NCBI RefSeq assembly: GCF_040394755.1
Contig: NZ_JBEBRQ010000002.1
DNA from: Castellaniella defragrans_A
Lineage (GTDB): Bacteria > Pseudomonadota > Gammaproteobacteria > Burkholderiales > Burkholderiaceae_B
Length of the DNA stretch: 64,000 nucleotides
Strand: one strand, 5' to 3'
Below the pieces are notes generated by a model that made no database searches, was not told where the DNA came from, and was given only the letters and a program-made list of their open reading frames with translations. A program made the position numbers and the translations under genes. Of the stretch, positions 26,086 to 34,966 are shown one piece after another; within the stretch, counting starts at the first letter, position 1, and each line of letters starts with the position of its first letter.

Positions 26086-27371
26086 AGCTGCTGGTCATCG
26101 GCGCGGGCGGCCGCGAACACGCCCTCGCCTGGCGCCTGGCGCAGGCGCCGCGCATCCAGACGGTCTATGTGGCGCCAGGCAACGGCGGCACCGGGAATAC
26201 CCCGCAACTGCAGAATCTCGACATCCAGGACACCAAAGACCTGATCGATTTTGCGCGCCGCGAAAAAATCGCCTTCACCGTCGTGGGCCCCGAGGCGCCG
26301 CTGGCTGCCGGCATCGTCGATGCCTTCCGGGCGGCGGGTCTGCGCATCTTTGGCCCGACCCGCGAGGCGGCCCAGCTCGAAAGCTCCAAGGATTACGCCA
26401 AGTCCTTCATGCGGCGCCACGCCATCCCCACCGCGGCCTACGAGACCTTCACCGACCCCGCCGCCGCCAAAGCCTATATCCTCGAACGCGGCGCGCCCAT
26501 CGTCATCAAGGCCGACGGCCTGGCGGCGGGCAAGGGCGTCGTCGTCGCCACCACGCTGGATGAGGCGACCACGGCCGTGGATCACATGCTCGGCGACGGC
26601 AGCCTGGGCGCGGCCGGCGCGCGCGTGGTCATCGAGGATTTTCTCGAGGGCGAGGAGGCCAGTTTCATCGTCATGTGCGACGGCCACCATGTCCTCGCCC
26701 TGGCCACCAGCCAGGACCACAAGCGCCTGCGCGACGCCGACCAGGGGCCGAACACCGGCGGCATGGGCGCCTATTCGCCCGCCCCCATCGTCACGCCCAC
26801 GCTGCACAACCGCATCATGCGCGAAATCATCCTGCCGACGACGCAGGGCATGGCGCGCGATGGCATTCCCTATACCGGCTTCCTGTATGCCGGCCTGATG
26901 ATCGGTCCCGGCGCCGACGCCTCGCGCAGCCTCGAGGTCCTGGAATTCAACTGCCGCCTCGGCGACCCCGAAACGCAGCCGATCATGATGCGCATCAAGA
27001 GCGATCTTGCAGCCGTCTTTGAATGTGCCTTGTCGGGCACCCTCGACCAGGCTGAAATCGACTGGGACCGCCGCACGGCGCTGGGCGTGGTGCTCGCCGC
27101 CGAGGGCTACCCTGAATCCCCGCGCAAGGGCGATCCCATCACCAGCCTCGCGCCCGACACCGATGTCTGCATGACGTTCCACGCCGGCACCGCCCAGCAG
27201 GGCGAGACCCTCGTCACCAGCGGCGGACGCGTGCTGTGCGTGACCGTGCTCGCGGATTCGATCCGGCGCGCCCAGGAGGCTGCCTACGACGCCGTGGCGC
27301 AAACCATATTCCAGGGCCGCCAGTTCCGCCGGGACATCGGCTGGCGCGCCCTGCCGGCCGCCAAGCCCTGA
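26082..27371 (+). CDS. purD: Phosphoribosylamine-glycine ligase PurD
   Basis: This 429-aa ATP-grasp enzyme makes glycinamide ribonucleotide in purine synthesis. It starts MKLLVIGAGGREHALAWRL. VIKADGLAAGKGVVVA is the ATP-grasp lid region, DHKRLRDADQGPNTGGMGAY the substrate loop, and LEFNCRLGDPETQ holds metal ligands. The start overlaps the yebC stop. It is followed 9 bp later by nadD. Confidence 0.97.
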   Translation: MKLLVIGAGGREHALAWRLAQAPRIQTVYVAPGNGGTGNTPQLQNLDIQDTKDLIDFARREKIAFTVVGPEAPLAAGIVDAFRAAGLRIFGPTREAAQLESSKDYAKSFMRRHAIPTAAYETFTDPAAAKAYILERGAPIVIKADGLAAGKGVVVATTLDEATTAVDHMLGDGSLGAAGARVVIEDFLEGEEASFIVMCDGHHVLALATSQDHKRLRDADQGPNTGGMGAYSPAPIVTPTLHNRIMREIILPTTQGMARDGIPYTGFLYAGLMIGPGADASRSLEVLEFNCRLGDPETQPIMMRIKSDLAAVFECALSGTLDQAEIDWDRRTALGVVLAAEGYPESPRKGDPITSLAPDTDVCMTFHAGTAQQGETLVTSGGRVLCVTVLADSIRRAQEAAYDAVAQTIFQGRQFRRDIGWRALPAAKP

Positions 27372-27380
27372 ATCCTTGTG

Positions 27381-28007
27381 ATGACCGCCGCGCGCATCGG
27401 TCTCCTGGGCGGCAGCTTCGATCCCGTCCACCGCGCCCATATCGCGCTGGCGCGCGCCGCCCTCGAAGCGCTGGCGCTGGACCGCGTGGAATTGCTCCCC
27501 GCCCACCGGCCCTGGCAACGGCTCGCCCTGGGCGCCAGCCCGGCACACCGCCAGCGAATGCTCGAGATCGCCTGCCAGGGCGATCCGCGCCTCTCGGTGA
27601 ATCCGATCGAACTGCAACGCCCAGGGGCGACCTACACCATCGACACCCTGGAGGACTTGCCACCGGCACAGTACACCTGGATCCTGGGTGCCGATCAGCT
27701 GGCGAATTTCTGCACCTGGCACCGCTGGCGCGACATCATCGCGCGAGTCCGCCTGGCCGTCGCGCAGCGCCCCGGGTCGCAGGACACGCCGCCTGCCGAA
27801 CTCGCCCGGGCCCTGGCCGCAGGCAGGGGCGAACTGCTGCGCATCCCTTTTCCGCCTCTGGCGATCAGCGCCACCGGCATCCGCCACGCCCTGCGCACCG
27901 GCGAGCCGGTCGATGATATGCTGGACCCGAACGTGCTCGAATACATCCGGACGCACCACCTCTATTCCGATCCGGCGGCCTCGCCGGACCCTGACCCCGC
28001 CCTATGA
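27381..28007 (+). CDS. nadD: Nicotinate-nucleotide adenylyltransferase NadD
   Basis: This 208-aa enzyme adenylates nicotinate mononucleotide in NAD synthesis. The nucleotidyltransferase motifs are GGSFDPVHRAH at the N-terminus (the HxGH-type site) and ISATGIRHAL near the C-terminus (the ISSTxIR site). A GTG one codon earlier (27378) is an alternative start. Its stop overlaps the rsfS start (ATGA). Confidence 0.95.
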   Translation: MTAARIGLLGGSFDPVHRAHIALARAALEALALDRVELLPAHRPWQRLALGASPAHRQRMLEIACQGDPRLSVNPIELQRPGATYTIDTLEDLPPAQYTWILGADQLANFCTWHRWRDIIARVRLAVAQRPGSQDTPPAELARALAAGRGELLRIPFPPLAISATGIRHALRTGEPVDDMLDPNVLEYIRTHHLYSDPAASPDPDPAL

Positions 28008-28381
28008 ACATCCAGAAACAGCAACGCATCGTCATCGACGCCCTCGAAGACATCAAGGCCCAGGACATCAAGGTGTACAACACCACCGAGCTCACCAGCC
28101 TGTTCGACCGGGTGATCATCGCCAGCGGCACCTCCAATCGCCAGACACGCGCCATCGCAGGCCACGTCGCCGATCAGGCGCGACGCCACGGCATCGAGGT
28201 AATCGCCTGCGAGGGCGAGGAATCCGGCGAATGGGTGCTGATCGACCTGGGCGATATCGTGGTGCATTGCATGCAGCCAGCGATCCGCACATACTACAAC
28301 CTTGAGGAAATCTGGGGCGCCAAGCCCGTCCGGGTCAAGCTCCTGCCCCAGGGGCCCGCCCAGGCAGCCTTCGAGGACTAG
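28004..28381 (+). CDS. rsfS: Ribosomal silencing factor RsfS
   Basis: This 125-aa protein of the Iojap/RsfS family binds uL14 and blocks ribosomal subunit joining under starvation. YNTTELTSLFDRVIIASGTSNRQTRAIA, GEWVLIDLGDIVVHCMQP and YYNLEEIWG are the conserved blocks. It is coupled to nadD by overlap. Confidence 0.95.
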   Translation: MNIQKQQRIVIDALEDIKAQDIKVYNTTELTSLFDRVIIASGTSNRQTRAIAGHVADQARRHGIEVIACEGEESGEWVLIDLGDIVVHCMQPAIRTYYNLEEIWGAKPVRVKLLPQGPAQAAFED

Positions 28382-28417
28382 CATTGCGCCTGCTTGATTC
28401 ATCGCTTCGGGCAAAAC

Positions 28418-28888
28418 ATGAAAATCCTGATATTGGCCGTCGGCGTGCGCATGCCAGCCTGGGTACAGGAGGCCTGGAAGGACTACGCCAAGCGCCTGCC
28501 GCACGACTGCGCGCTCGAGCTCATCGAGATCAAGCCAGAGCCCCGGACCTCCGGCAAGACGCCCGCCCAGTTGATGCTGGCCGAGGCCCAGCGTCTCGAG
28601 GCCGCCCTCCCCCCGCAGGCCTGGCGCGTCGTGCTCGACGAGCACGGCAAGGACCTCGACACGATGGGCCTGGCGCGACACCTCGAATCCTGGCGGGGCG
28701 CCGGCCGGGACGTGGCATTTCTGATCGGCGGACCCGATGGCCTCGACCCTGAACTGAAACGGCGCGGACACCAGACGATCCGGATGTCCGCACTGACCTT
28801 GCCGCACCCGATGGTCCGGATCCTGCTGGCCGAACAGATCTATCGCGCCTGGAGCATACTGGCCGGGCACCCCTACCACCGCAGCTGA
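28418..28888 (+). CDS. rlmH: 23S rRNA pseudouridine1915-N3-methyltransferase RlmH
   Basis: This 156-aa SPOUT methyltransferase modifies pseudouridine 1915 of 23S rRNA. The knot region shows FLIGGPDGLDPEL and the C-terminal LTLPHPMVRILLAEQIYRAW. The ATG at 28418 gives the family length of about 155; an upstream TTG in frame is not needed. Confidence 0.95.
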   Translation: MKILILAVGVRMPAWVQEAWKDYAKRLPHDCALELIEIKPEPRTSGKTPAQLMLAEAQRLEAALPPQAWRVVLDEHGKDLDTMGLARHLESWRGAGRDVAFLIGGPDGLDPELKRRGHQTIRMSALTLPHPMVRILLAEQIYRAWSILAGHPYHRS

Positions 28889-28901
28889 ACGGAGACTCGC
28901 C

Positions 28902-30344
28902 ATGAACGCCCGACGCCGCACCAAGATCGTCGCCACGCTCGGCCCCGCAAGCTCATCCGCCCAACGCATCGAGGCCCTGATCCTGGCGGGAATGGATGTG
29001 GCCCGCCTGAACTTCTCCCACGGCACCGCCGCCGAACACCGCGAACGGGTCCGGCTGGTTCGCGAGATCGCCGGGCGCCTCGGACGGCACATCGCCATCA
29101 TGGGCGATCTGCAAGGCCCAAAGATCCGCATTGCCCGCTTCACCGAAGGCACCGTCACCCTGCATGCGGGCGACCCGTTCACGCTCTCCACGAGCCACCC
29201 CGGCACGGCGGGGACCGCGCGCATCGTCGGCATCGACTATCCGCCGCTGGTGCGCGACTGCGCGCCGGGCGACGAGCTGCTGCTCGACGACGGCCGCCTG
29301 ATCCTGCGGGTCGACCGGGTCGAGAACGACAGCGTACAGACCACCGTCACCGTCGGCGGGCCACTGTCCGACAACAAGGGCATCAACCGCCGCGGCGGCG
29401 GCATCTCGGCGCCCAGCCTGACGCCCAAGGATCATGAGGACATCCGTCTGGCGGCCGAACTCGAACTGGACTACGTGGCGGTTTCCTTTCCCCGCACCGG
29501 CGCGGATATCGATCAGGCGCGCACCCTGGTCCGGGCCGCCGGCAGCCCGGCCTGGATCATCGCCAAGATCGAGCGGGCCGAAGCCGTCGCCGACGACGCG
29601 GCCCTCGACAGTCTGATCCGCGCCAGCGACGGGGTAATGGTCGCCCGCGGCGATCTCGGCGTGGAAATCGGCGATGCGCGCCTGGCCGGAATCCAGAAAC
29701 GCATCATCCAACATGCGCGGGCCTTGAATAAATTCGTGATCACGGCCACCCAGATGATGGAATCCATGATCACCAGTCCGCTGCCCACGCGCGCCGAGGT
29801 CTCGGATGTGGCCAATGCCGTGCTGGACTATACCGATGCGGTCATGCTCTCGGCCGAGAGCGCCTCGGGCCAGTACCCGGTCGAGGCCGTCGCAGCCATG
29901 GCCAGGGTCTGCCTGGGCGCCGAACAAGAGCCCATCAGCACGCGTTCGCATCACCGGCTGGGCGAAACCTTCAGCCGCTGCGACGAAACCATCGCACTCG
30001 CCGCCATGTATGCGGCCAACCATTTCCCCGGCATCAAGGCGATCATCAGCCTCACCGAAAGCGGCCATACCCCGCTCATCATGTCGCGCATCCGCTCGGG
30101 CGTGCCCATCCACTGCTACACCCCCCATGTCGCCACGCAACGGCGCGCCGCCCTGTTTCGCGGCGTCTACCCCGAAGCCTTCGATACTGCGACGCTCCCG
30201 CAGGCAGAGGTCAGCGAAGCGGCCATCGACATCCTGCGCTCCCGCGGCCTGCTCCAGACCGGCGACTGGATCATCCTCACCAAAGGGGATTTCTACAGCA
30301 ACAGCGGCGGGACCAACGGCCTCAAGATCCTGCGCGTGCAATAA
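28902..30344 (+). CDS. pyk: Pyruvate kinase
   Basis: This 480-aa glycolytic enzyme transfers phosphate from phosphoenolpyruvate to ADP. The family blocks are all present: KIVATLGPASSS, GMDVARLNFSHG, AKIERAEAV, GVMVARGDLGVEIG and FVITATQMMESM. The ribosome site GGAG lies eight bases before the ATG. It is in a row with rlmH (13-bp gap) and maf. Confidence 0.97.
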   Translation: MNARRRTKIVATLGPASSSAQRIEALILAGMDVARLNFSHGTAAEHRERVRLVREIAGRLGRHIAIMGDLQGPKIRIARFTEGTVTLHAGDPFTLSTSHPGTAGTARIVGIDYPPLVRDCAPGDELLLDDGRLILRVDRVENDSVQTTVTVGGPLSDNKGINRRGGGISAPSLTPKDHEDIRLAAELELDYVAVSFPRTGADIDQARTLVRAAGSPAWIIAKIERAEAVADDAALDSLIRASDGVMVARGDLGVEIGDARLAGIQKRIIQHARALNKFVITATQMMESMITSPLPTRAEVSDVANAVLDYTDAVMLSAESASGQYPVEAVAAMARVCLGAEQEPISTRSHHRLGETFSRCDETIALAAMYAANHFPGIKAIISLTESGHTPLIMSRIRSGVPIHCYTPHVATQRRAALFRGVYPEAFDTATLPQAEVSEAAIDILRSRGLLQTGDWIILTKGDFYSNSGGTNGLKILRVQ

Positions 30345-30347
30345 TTC

Positions 30348-30370
30348 ATGGATATCTTTTATAGATCCAT
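30348..30370. other. Imperfect hairpin between pyk and maf
   Basis: ATGGAT-A-TCT pairs with AGATCCAT across a TTTAT loop, with one bulged base, just after the pyk stop and just before the maf ATG. It could slow read-through or mask the maf ribosome site; this is weak evidence. Confidence 0.3.
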
Positions 30371-30373
30371 TCC

Positions 30374-30988
30374 ATGACCTCTCCGCCACTCTATCTCGCC
30401 TCGGCCAGCCCGCGGCGCCAGGAAATCCTCGATCAACTGGGAATCGCCCACCGGGTCTTGCGCGTCCCGGCGCCCGAGGGCGAGGACGAGCCGCAATGGC
30501 CCGGCGAGGCGGCGGCGGACTACGTGCGCCGCACGGCCCGCGAAAAGGCCGAACGCGCCGTGCGGTGGCTGGCGGGCCCGCAGCGCCCAGAGGATTTCCT
30601 GCCGCCCGGCGAGGCGCTCATCCTCGCCGCCGACACGACCGTCATTCTCGACGGTCAGGTCCTGGGCAAGCCCCGCGACCTGGCCGATGCCGAATCGATG
30701 CTGGCGCGCCTTTCGGGCCGCAGCCACCAGGTCCATACCGCCATCGCCCTGGCCGTCCACGGCCGCATCCTGGAGGACCTGAGCGTGAACGAGGTCCAGT
30801 TCAAGCCACTCTCGCGCCACGAAATCCAGGCCTATTGCGCCACCGGGGAGCCCCTCGGCAAGGCGGGCGCCTACGCGATCCAGGGACGCGCGGGCATGTT
30901 CGTGCGCCACTTATCCGGCAGCCATACCGGCGTCATGGGGCTGCCGGCATACGAAACCGCGCGGCTCCTCGAACAGGCAAGGGATTAG
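30374..30988 (+). CDS. maf: Maf-family nucleotide pyrophosphatase
   Basis: This 204-aa Maf/YhdE-type protein hydrolyses dTTP/UTP or related non-canonical nucleotides. It begins with LYLASASPRRQEIL and has AADTTVILDGQVLGKP, which contains the catalytic Asp. The C-terminal GKAGAYAIQGRAG is the usual Maf block. Its stop overlaps the convergent EamA gene by a few bases. Confidence 0.94.
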   Translation: MTSPPLYLASASPRRQEILDQLGIAHRVLRVPAPEGEDEPQWPGEAAADYVRRTAREKAERAVRWLAGPQRPEDFLPPGEALILAADTTVILDGQVLGKPRDLADAESMLARLSGRSHQVHTAIALAVHGRILEDLSVNEVQFKPLSRHEIQAYCATGEPLGKAGAYAIQGRAGMFVRHLSGSHTGVMGLPAYETARLLEQARD

Positions 30989-31932
30989 CTTTTGGCGCGC
31001 GCCCGGCCGCGCAGGCGGCCGCGCAGCCATTCGTGCCCGCTGACCAGCAGGATGCCCGCCATCACCAGGGCCGCGCCGATCACGAATCCGGGATCCAGCG
31101 GCTCATCCAGCAGCCAGACGCCGAACCCCACGCCAAACAGCGGCGTCATGAACGACAGCACCCCCAGGCGCGAGGCCAGATAGGTCCGCAGCAGCCAGAA
31201 CCACACCAGCAGGCTGCCGAAAGCCATCAGCAGGGTCTGGTAGAACATGCTGGCATACACCAGCGGCGTGGGATGAATTCTGGTCTGGCCGGAAACGACG
31301 GCCATTCCCACCAGAATCACCGCGGCGCCGAGCAACTGATAGAGCAAGGTGTGCGTGGTTGGCGTGTACGCCAGCCGGGAGCAGCGCAGCACCACGGTGG
31401 TGGCCCCCCAGACGCCGCCCGCCAGCAAGCCCAGCAGATCGCCGATCAACATGTCCGTGGAAAATTCCCTCCCCGAGGATCCCCGATCATGGAAAGCGAT
31501 CACGATGCCCAGGAACGCCACCAGGATGCCCCCCCATTGGATGGGGGACAGGCGCTCGGCGGGTAGCCGCCACTGCAGGCCCAGCGCGGCAAAGATCGGC
31601 GCGGTATAGAGGAACACGGACATGTGCGAAGCGGTCGTGAAGCGCAGACCCTCGCCCACCAGCAGATACTCGACCCCGAACAACACCCCCACCAGGATGC
31701 CGGGCCGCCAGCTTCCGCCTGCCCAATCGATGCGTTCGCGACGCCAGCGGATCAGCAGAATCACCAGCACTACCGCCACGCAAGAGCGCAGGCCGATCTG
31801 CAGAATGGGCGCGATGTCGTCGGCCACCGCCTTGACGGCGACCTGCTGCAAGCCCCAGATCAGGCAAAGGACGACCATCAGTCCGCTCGCGCGGGCATCG
31901 ATGGGCAGCGGTGCGCCCGCCTGGACGCTCAT
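30985..31932 (-). CDS. DMT-superfamily transporter (EamA)
   Basis: This 315-aa membrane protein has about ten helices in two EamA repeats. LCLIWGLQQVAVKAV opens repeat 1 and SFMTPLFGVGFGVWLLDEPLDP lies in repeat 2. It is not close in sequence to the EamA protein at 24.4 kb. Substrate unknown. The ATG at 31932 is preferred over an upstream TTG. Confidence 0.88.
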   Translation of the reverse strand: MSVQAGAPLPIDARASGLMVVLCLIWGLQQVAVKAVADDIAPILQIGLRSCVAVVLVILLIRWRRERIDWAGGSWRPGILVGVLFGVEYLLVGEGLRFTTASHMSVFLYTAPIFAALGLQWRLPAERLSPIQWGGILVAFLGIVIAFHDRGSSGREFSTDMLIGDLLGLLAGGVWGATTVVLRCSRLAYTPTTHTLLYQLLGAAVILVGMAVVSGQTRIHPTPLVYASMFYQTLLMAFGSLLVWFWLLRTYLASRLGVLSFMTPLFGVGFGVWLLDEPLDPGFVIGAALVMAGILLVSGHEWLRGRLRGRARAKS

Positions 31933-32049
31933 GCAGCGGGCATTCCGGAGACGTTGCAAATCACGGCGCGATGTCCTCTCTGGTCAGGCCATGCATCCGG
32001 ACATGAATACACGAACCAACCAAACAGGACACTAGCGTCGAACACTACA

Positions 32050-33177
32050 TTAGCGTATGGCATCCACGGCCCGCGCCAGCGTATCGACGGTGCGCTCGAT
32101 GTTGTGGAGCTTGTCCAGGCCGAACAGTCCGATCCGGAAGGTCTTGAAACCTTGCGGCTCGTCGCACTGCAAAGGCACCCCTGCCGCCGCCTGGATGCCC
32201 GCCTGGGCGAACTTTGCGGTGGAGTGAATTCCATCGTCCCGGGTATAGCTCACCACCACGCCCGGCGCCTCGAAGCCCGGCGCAGCCACGCTCTTGAAAC
32301 CCTTTTCGCGCAGCATGGCGCGCACCGCGTCGCCCAATTCCTGTTGTTCACGGCGCACCTTGTCGTAGCCGTAGGCCTCGGTTTCGGCCATCACATCGCG
32401 CAGGATTTTCAGGGAATCTGTAGGCATGGTCGAATGGTAGGCATGGCCGCCGTTCTCGTAGGTCTCCATGATCTGCAACCATTTGCGCAGATCGCAGGAA
32501 AAGCTGGTGCTGGCGGTCGATTCGATCCGTTCGCGCGCGAGCGTACTGAGCATCACCAGGCCGCAGCAGGCCGAGGACGTCCAGCCTTTTTGCGGCGCGC
32601 TGATCAGCACATCGGCGCCCGCCTCGCCCATATCCACCCAGATTGCACCCGAGGCGATACAGTCCAGCACGAACATGCCACCCACCGCATGAACGGCATC
32701 AGCGATCCGCCGCATATAGTCGGTGGGTAGCATGATGCCCGACGCCGTCTCGACATGGGCGGCAAAGACCAGGTCTGGCCGGCCCTCGCGGATCGCCGCC
32801 TCGACCTCCTCGATGGGCGGCGGCGCAAATGCCGCCTGTTCGCCCGGCTCGACAGGATGCGCCTTCAGGACAGTGGTCCGCGCCGGGATGTTGCCGGCCT
32901 CGAAGATCTGGCTCCAGCGGAAGGTGAACCAGCCATTGCGGATCACCAGACAATGCTTGCCGGTGGCGAACTGGCGGGCGACGGCCTCCATGCCGAACGT
33001 GCCGCTGCCGGGGACCACGATCGCCGATCGGGCGCCATAGACGGCCTTGAGCGTGCGTGAAATATCCTTCATCACCCCCTGAAAGGCGCGGGACATGTGA
33101 TTGACGGCGCGATCGGTATAGACCACCGAATATTCGAGCAGTCCATCGGGATCGACATCGGGGAGCAGGCCTGGCAT
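32050..33177 (-). CDS. Class V aminotransferase (alanine-glyoxylate/serine-pyruvate type)
   Basis: This 375-aa fold-type I PLP enzyme has its Schiff-base lysine probably at K197 in ISAPQKGWTSS, with VVPGSGTFGMEAVARQF as the cofactor-binding region. AHVETASGIMLP and CIASGAIWVDM are family blocks. It likely transfers an amino group between alanine or serine and glyoxylate, which could tie in with glycolate oxidation by GlcDEF. The ATG at 33177 has AGGAAG upstream; an ATG at 33210 lacks a ribosome site. It follows the lysR gene by 39 bp. Confidence 0.85.
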   Translation of the reverse strand: MPGLLPDVDPDGLLEYSVVYTDRAVNHMSRAFQGVMKDISRTLKAVYGARSAIVVPGSGTFGMEAVARQFATGKHCLVIRNGWFTFRWSQIFEAGNIPARTTVLKAHPVEPGEQAAFAPPPIEEVEAAIREGRPDLVFAAHVETASGIMLPTDYMRRIADAVHAVGGMFVLDCIASGAIWVDMGEAGADVLISAPQKGWTSSACCGLVMLSTLARERIESTASTSFSCDLRKWLQIMETYENGGHAYHSTMPTDSLKILRDVMAETEAYGYDKVRREQQELGDAVRAMLREKGFKSVAAPGFEAPGVVVSYTRDDGIHSTAKFAQAGIQAAAGVPLQCDEPQGFKTFRIGLFGLDKLHNIERTVDTLARAVDAIR

Positions 33178-33216
33178 GGGATTCTTCCTGGGTAACGGGT
33201 TCCGGGCCATTGTAAA

Positions 33217-34152
33217 TCAAGCTCGCAGGGGCGAAATTCCCGTGATGCCGCCCTGCGCCCCATGCGCCAGCTTTTCTTCCAGGAAATCCAGGAATGAATG
33301 CGGCGCTGGCGCCATCCCGCAGTGCGGGGGATAGACCGCATGCACGATGCCTGGCGCCAGGGACCAGCGAGGCAGCACGCGTTCGAGACGGCCATGCGCC
33401 AGATCCTCCTGGCACATGTAATCCGGCAGCATACCGATCCCCACGTTGCCGAGGATCGCAAAGCGCAAGGTGATCAGATCGTCCGCCACGCAGACCGGCC
33501 GGCAGGTCACGGTGTGAGACTCGCCCTCCGACCCGGAGAGCCGCAGGCGTATCCCGCGATCGATCCCCGACATGCCGACGATCGCCATCTGTGCCAGATC
33601 CGCCGGCTCGCCCGGACGCCCGCCACGATCCAGCAACGCCGGGCTGGCGACCAGCAGGCCATGACTGAGCCCAAATTGCCTGGCAACCTCGCTGCTGCTG
33701 TCACCCAGACTGCTGCGAACCCGCAGAGCGATATCGACCCCTTCCTCGATGAGGTTGACCACGCGGTTGCTGACCTGCATGTCCAGGCGGACCTCGGGAT
33801 AGCGCGCCAGATATTCGGGCAGCAACGGCCCAATGACTGTCTGGGCCAGGGTGACGGGGCACACCACCCGCAGAATGCCGCGCGGCTCGGAACGGGCCCG
33901 GGCGAGTTCCGCCCAGGCCTGTTCCGCCTGATCCCGCAAGGCCAGACAATGGCGCAGGTACTGCTCGCCGGCGGCGGTCAGGGATAGTTTGCGCGTCGTG
34001 CGATGCAACAACTGCATCCCCAGCTCGGCTTCGAGCCGCGCAATCCGCCGCGACAGGCGCGATTTGGGCAGGCCCAGGGCGCGCGCGGCCGCCGCGAAGC
34101 CGCCTCGTTCGACCACTTCGGCGAAGTAGCGCATATCATTCAAATCCTGCAT
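33217..34152 (-). CDS. LysR-family transcriptional regulator
   Basis: This 311-aa regulator has an N-terminal winged HTH (FAAAARALGLPKSRLSRRIARLE) and a C-terminal inducer-binding domain in which RVRSSLGDSSSEVARQFGLS and GIGMLPDYMC can be seen. It sits divergently from azoR with an inverted repeat between them, the normal layout for a LysR regulator and its target. It may also read through into the aminotransferase gene downstream. Confidence 0.92.
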   Translation of the reverse strand: MQDLNDMRYFAEVVERGGFAAAARALGLPKSRLSRRIARLEAELGMQLLHRTTRKLSLTAAGEQYLRHCLALRDQAEQAWAELARARSEPRGILRVVCPVTLAQTVIGPLLPEYLARYPEVRLDMQVSNRVVNLIEEGVDIALRVRSSLGDSSSEVARQFGLSHGLLVASPALLDRGGRPGEPADLAQMAIVGMSGIDRGIRLRLSGSEGESHTVTCRPVCVADDLITLRFAILGNVGIGMLPDYMCQEDLAHGRLERVLPRWSLAPGIVHAVYPPHCGMAPAPHSFLDFLEEKLAHGAQGGITGISPLRA

Positions 34153-34168
34153 GGATCATTCGCCTCAT

Positions 34169-34205
34169 AAATAGAACAATAAGTCTATTTTATTGATACT
34201 TATCA
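34169..34205. promoter_or_regulatory. Candidate LysR operator between lysR and azoR
   Basis: AAATAGA (34169-34175) and TCTATTT (34184-34190) form a perfect 7-bp inverted repeat with an 8-base spacer. TGATA-CT-TATCA (34194-34205) is a second, tighter one. Both lie in the 119-bp divergent intergenic region, as expected for recognition and activation sites of a LysR protein. Confidence 0.6.
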
Positions 34206-34271
34206 GATAAATGAAGTTAATGGATAATGCCTTGTCCTCTTGTTCATCATCATTTCCAGAAAGGCGTCCCC

Positions 34272-34886
34272 ATGCAGATACTTCACATCGACTCCAGCAT
34301 TTCCGGCCCTGGCTCCGTATCGCGCCAGCTCTCGCGCGAGGCCGTGGAACAATGGCTGAATGCCAATCCCGGCGCGCAGGTGCAATACCTGGATCTCGCG
34401 GCCGAGGCGCCCAATCCGCTGTCGCGCGACGCGCTGGGCTTTCGCCAGCCGCCAAAAGATTCGCATTCTGAAACCGAGGCGCATGAGAATGCAGTCTCCG
34501 AGGCCATGGTGCAGCAGTTGCTGGCCGCCGATGTGGTGGTCATTGGCGCCCCGCTCTATAACTTCACCATCCCATCCCAGCTGAAAGCCTGGCTGGACCG
34601 TGTGGCCCAGGTCGGCCGCACGTTCAAATATACGGAAAACGGGCCGGAGGGCCTGCTGGGCGATAAAACCGTGGTGCTCGCGCTCAGCCGCGGCGGCGTG
34701 TATTCGAACACCGAGAGGGGCCAGGCCATGGAGCACCAGGAAAGCTACCTCAAGACCATTTTCGGCTTCATGGGCGTCACGGACTTCCGGGTGGTGCGCG
34801 CCGAAGGCATGGACCTGGGGCCGGAAAGCCGTGAACAGGGCTTCGCGCAAGCCCGCCGGGAAATCCTGGCCCTGGCGGCCGTCTGA
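34272..34886 (+). CDS. azoR: FMN-dependent NADH-azoreductase / quinone reductase
   Basis: This 204-aa flavodoxin-like protein reduces quinones and azo compounds with NADH. It begins MQILHIDSSISGPGSVSRQL, the FMN-phosphate binding region, and has APLYNFTIPSQLKAWLDRV and LSRGGVYSN, all standard for AzoR. The ATG at 34272 is at the conserved beta strand; the frame is open upstream. It is probably controlled by the divergent LysR. Confidence 0.94.
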   Translation: MQILHIDSSISGPGSVSRQLSREAVEQWLNANPGAQVQYLDLAAEAPNPLSRDALGFRQPPKDSHSETEAHENAVSEAMVQQLLAADVVVIGAPLYNFTIPSQLKAWLDRVAQVGRTFKYTENGPEGLLGDKTVVLALSRGGVYSNTERGQAMEHQESYLKTIFGFMGVTDFRVVRAEGMDLGPESREQGFAQARREILALAAV

Positions 34887-34898
34887 GCCGATCGCCCC

Positions 34899-34919
34899 GG
34901 CAGGCCTGACGGGCCTGCC
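34899..34919 (+). terminator. Hairpin after azoR
   Basis: GGCAGGCC, the loop TGACG and GGCCTGCC form a perfect stem 12 bp after the azoR stop. No T-tract follows, so it may be a weak or Rho-assisted terminator. It sits between two convergent genes. Confidence 0.5.
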
Positions 34920-34966
34920 ATCGGCCAATGCGCGGCTCCTTTCAGTGCGAACAGGCCCCAGCCTTT

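Noticed and set aside
25620..27959. A 779-codon open frame on the minus strand opposite yebC, purD and nadD
   Set aside because: It is a mirror frame caused by high GC at third codon positions. The plus-strand genes have family motifs and overlapping starts; the antisense protein has no recognisable domain.
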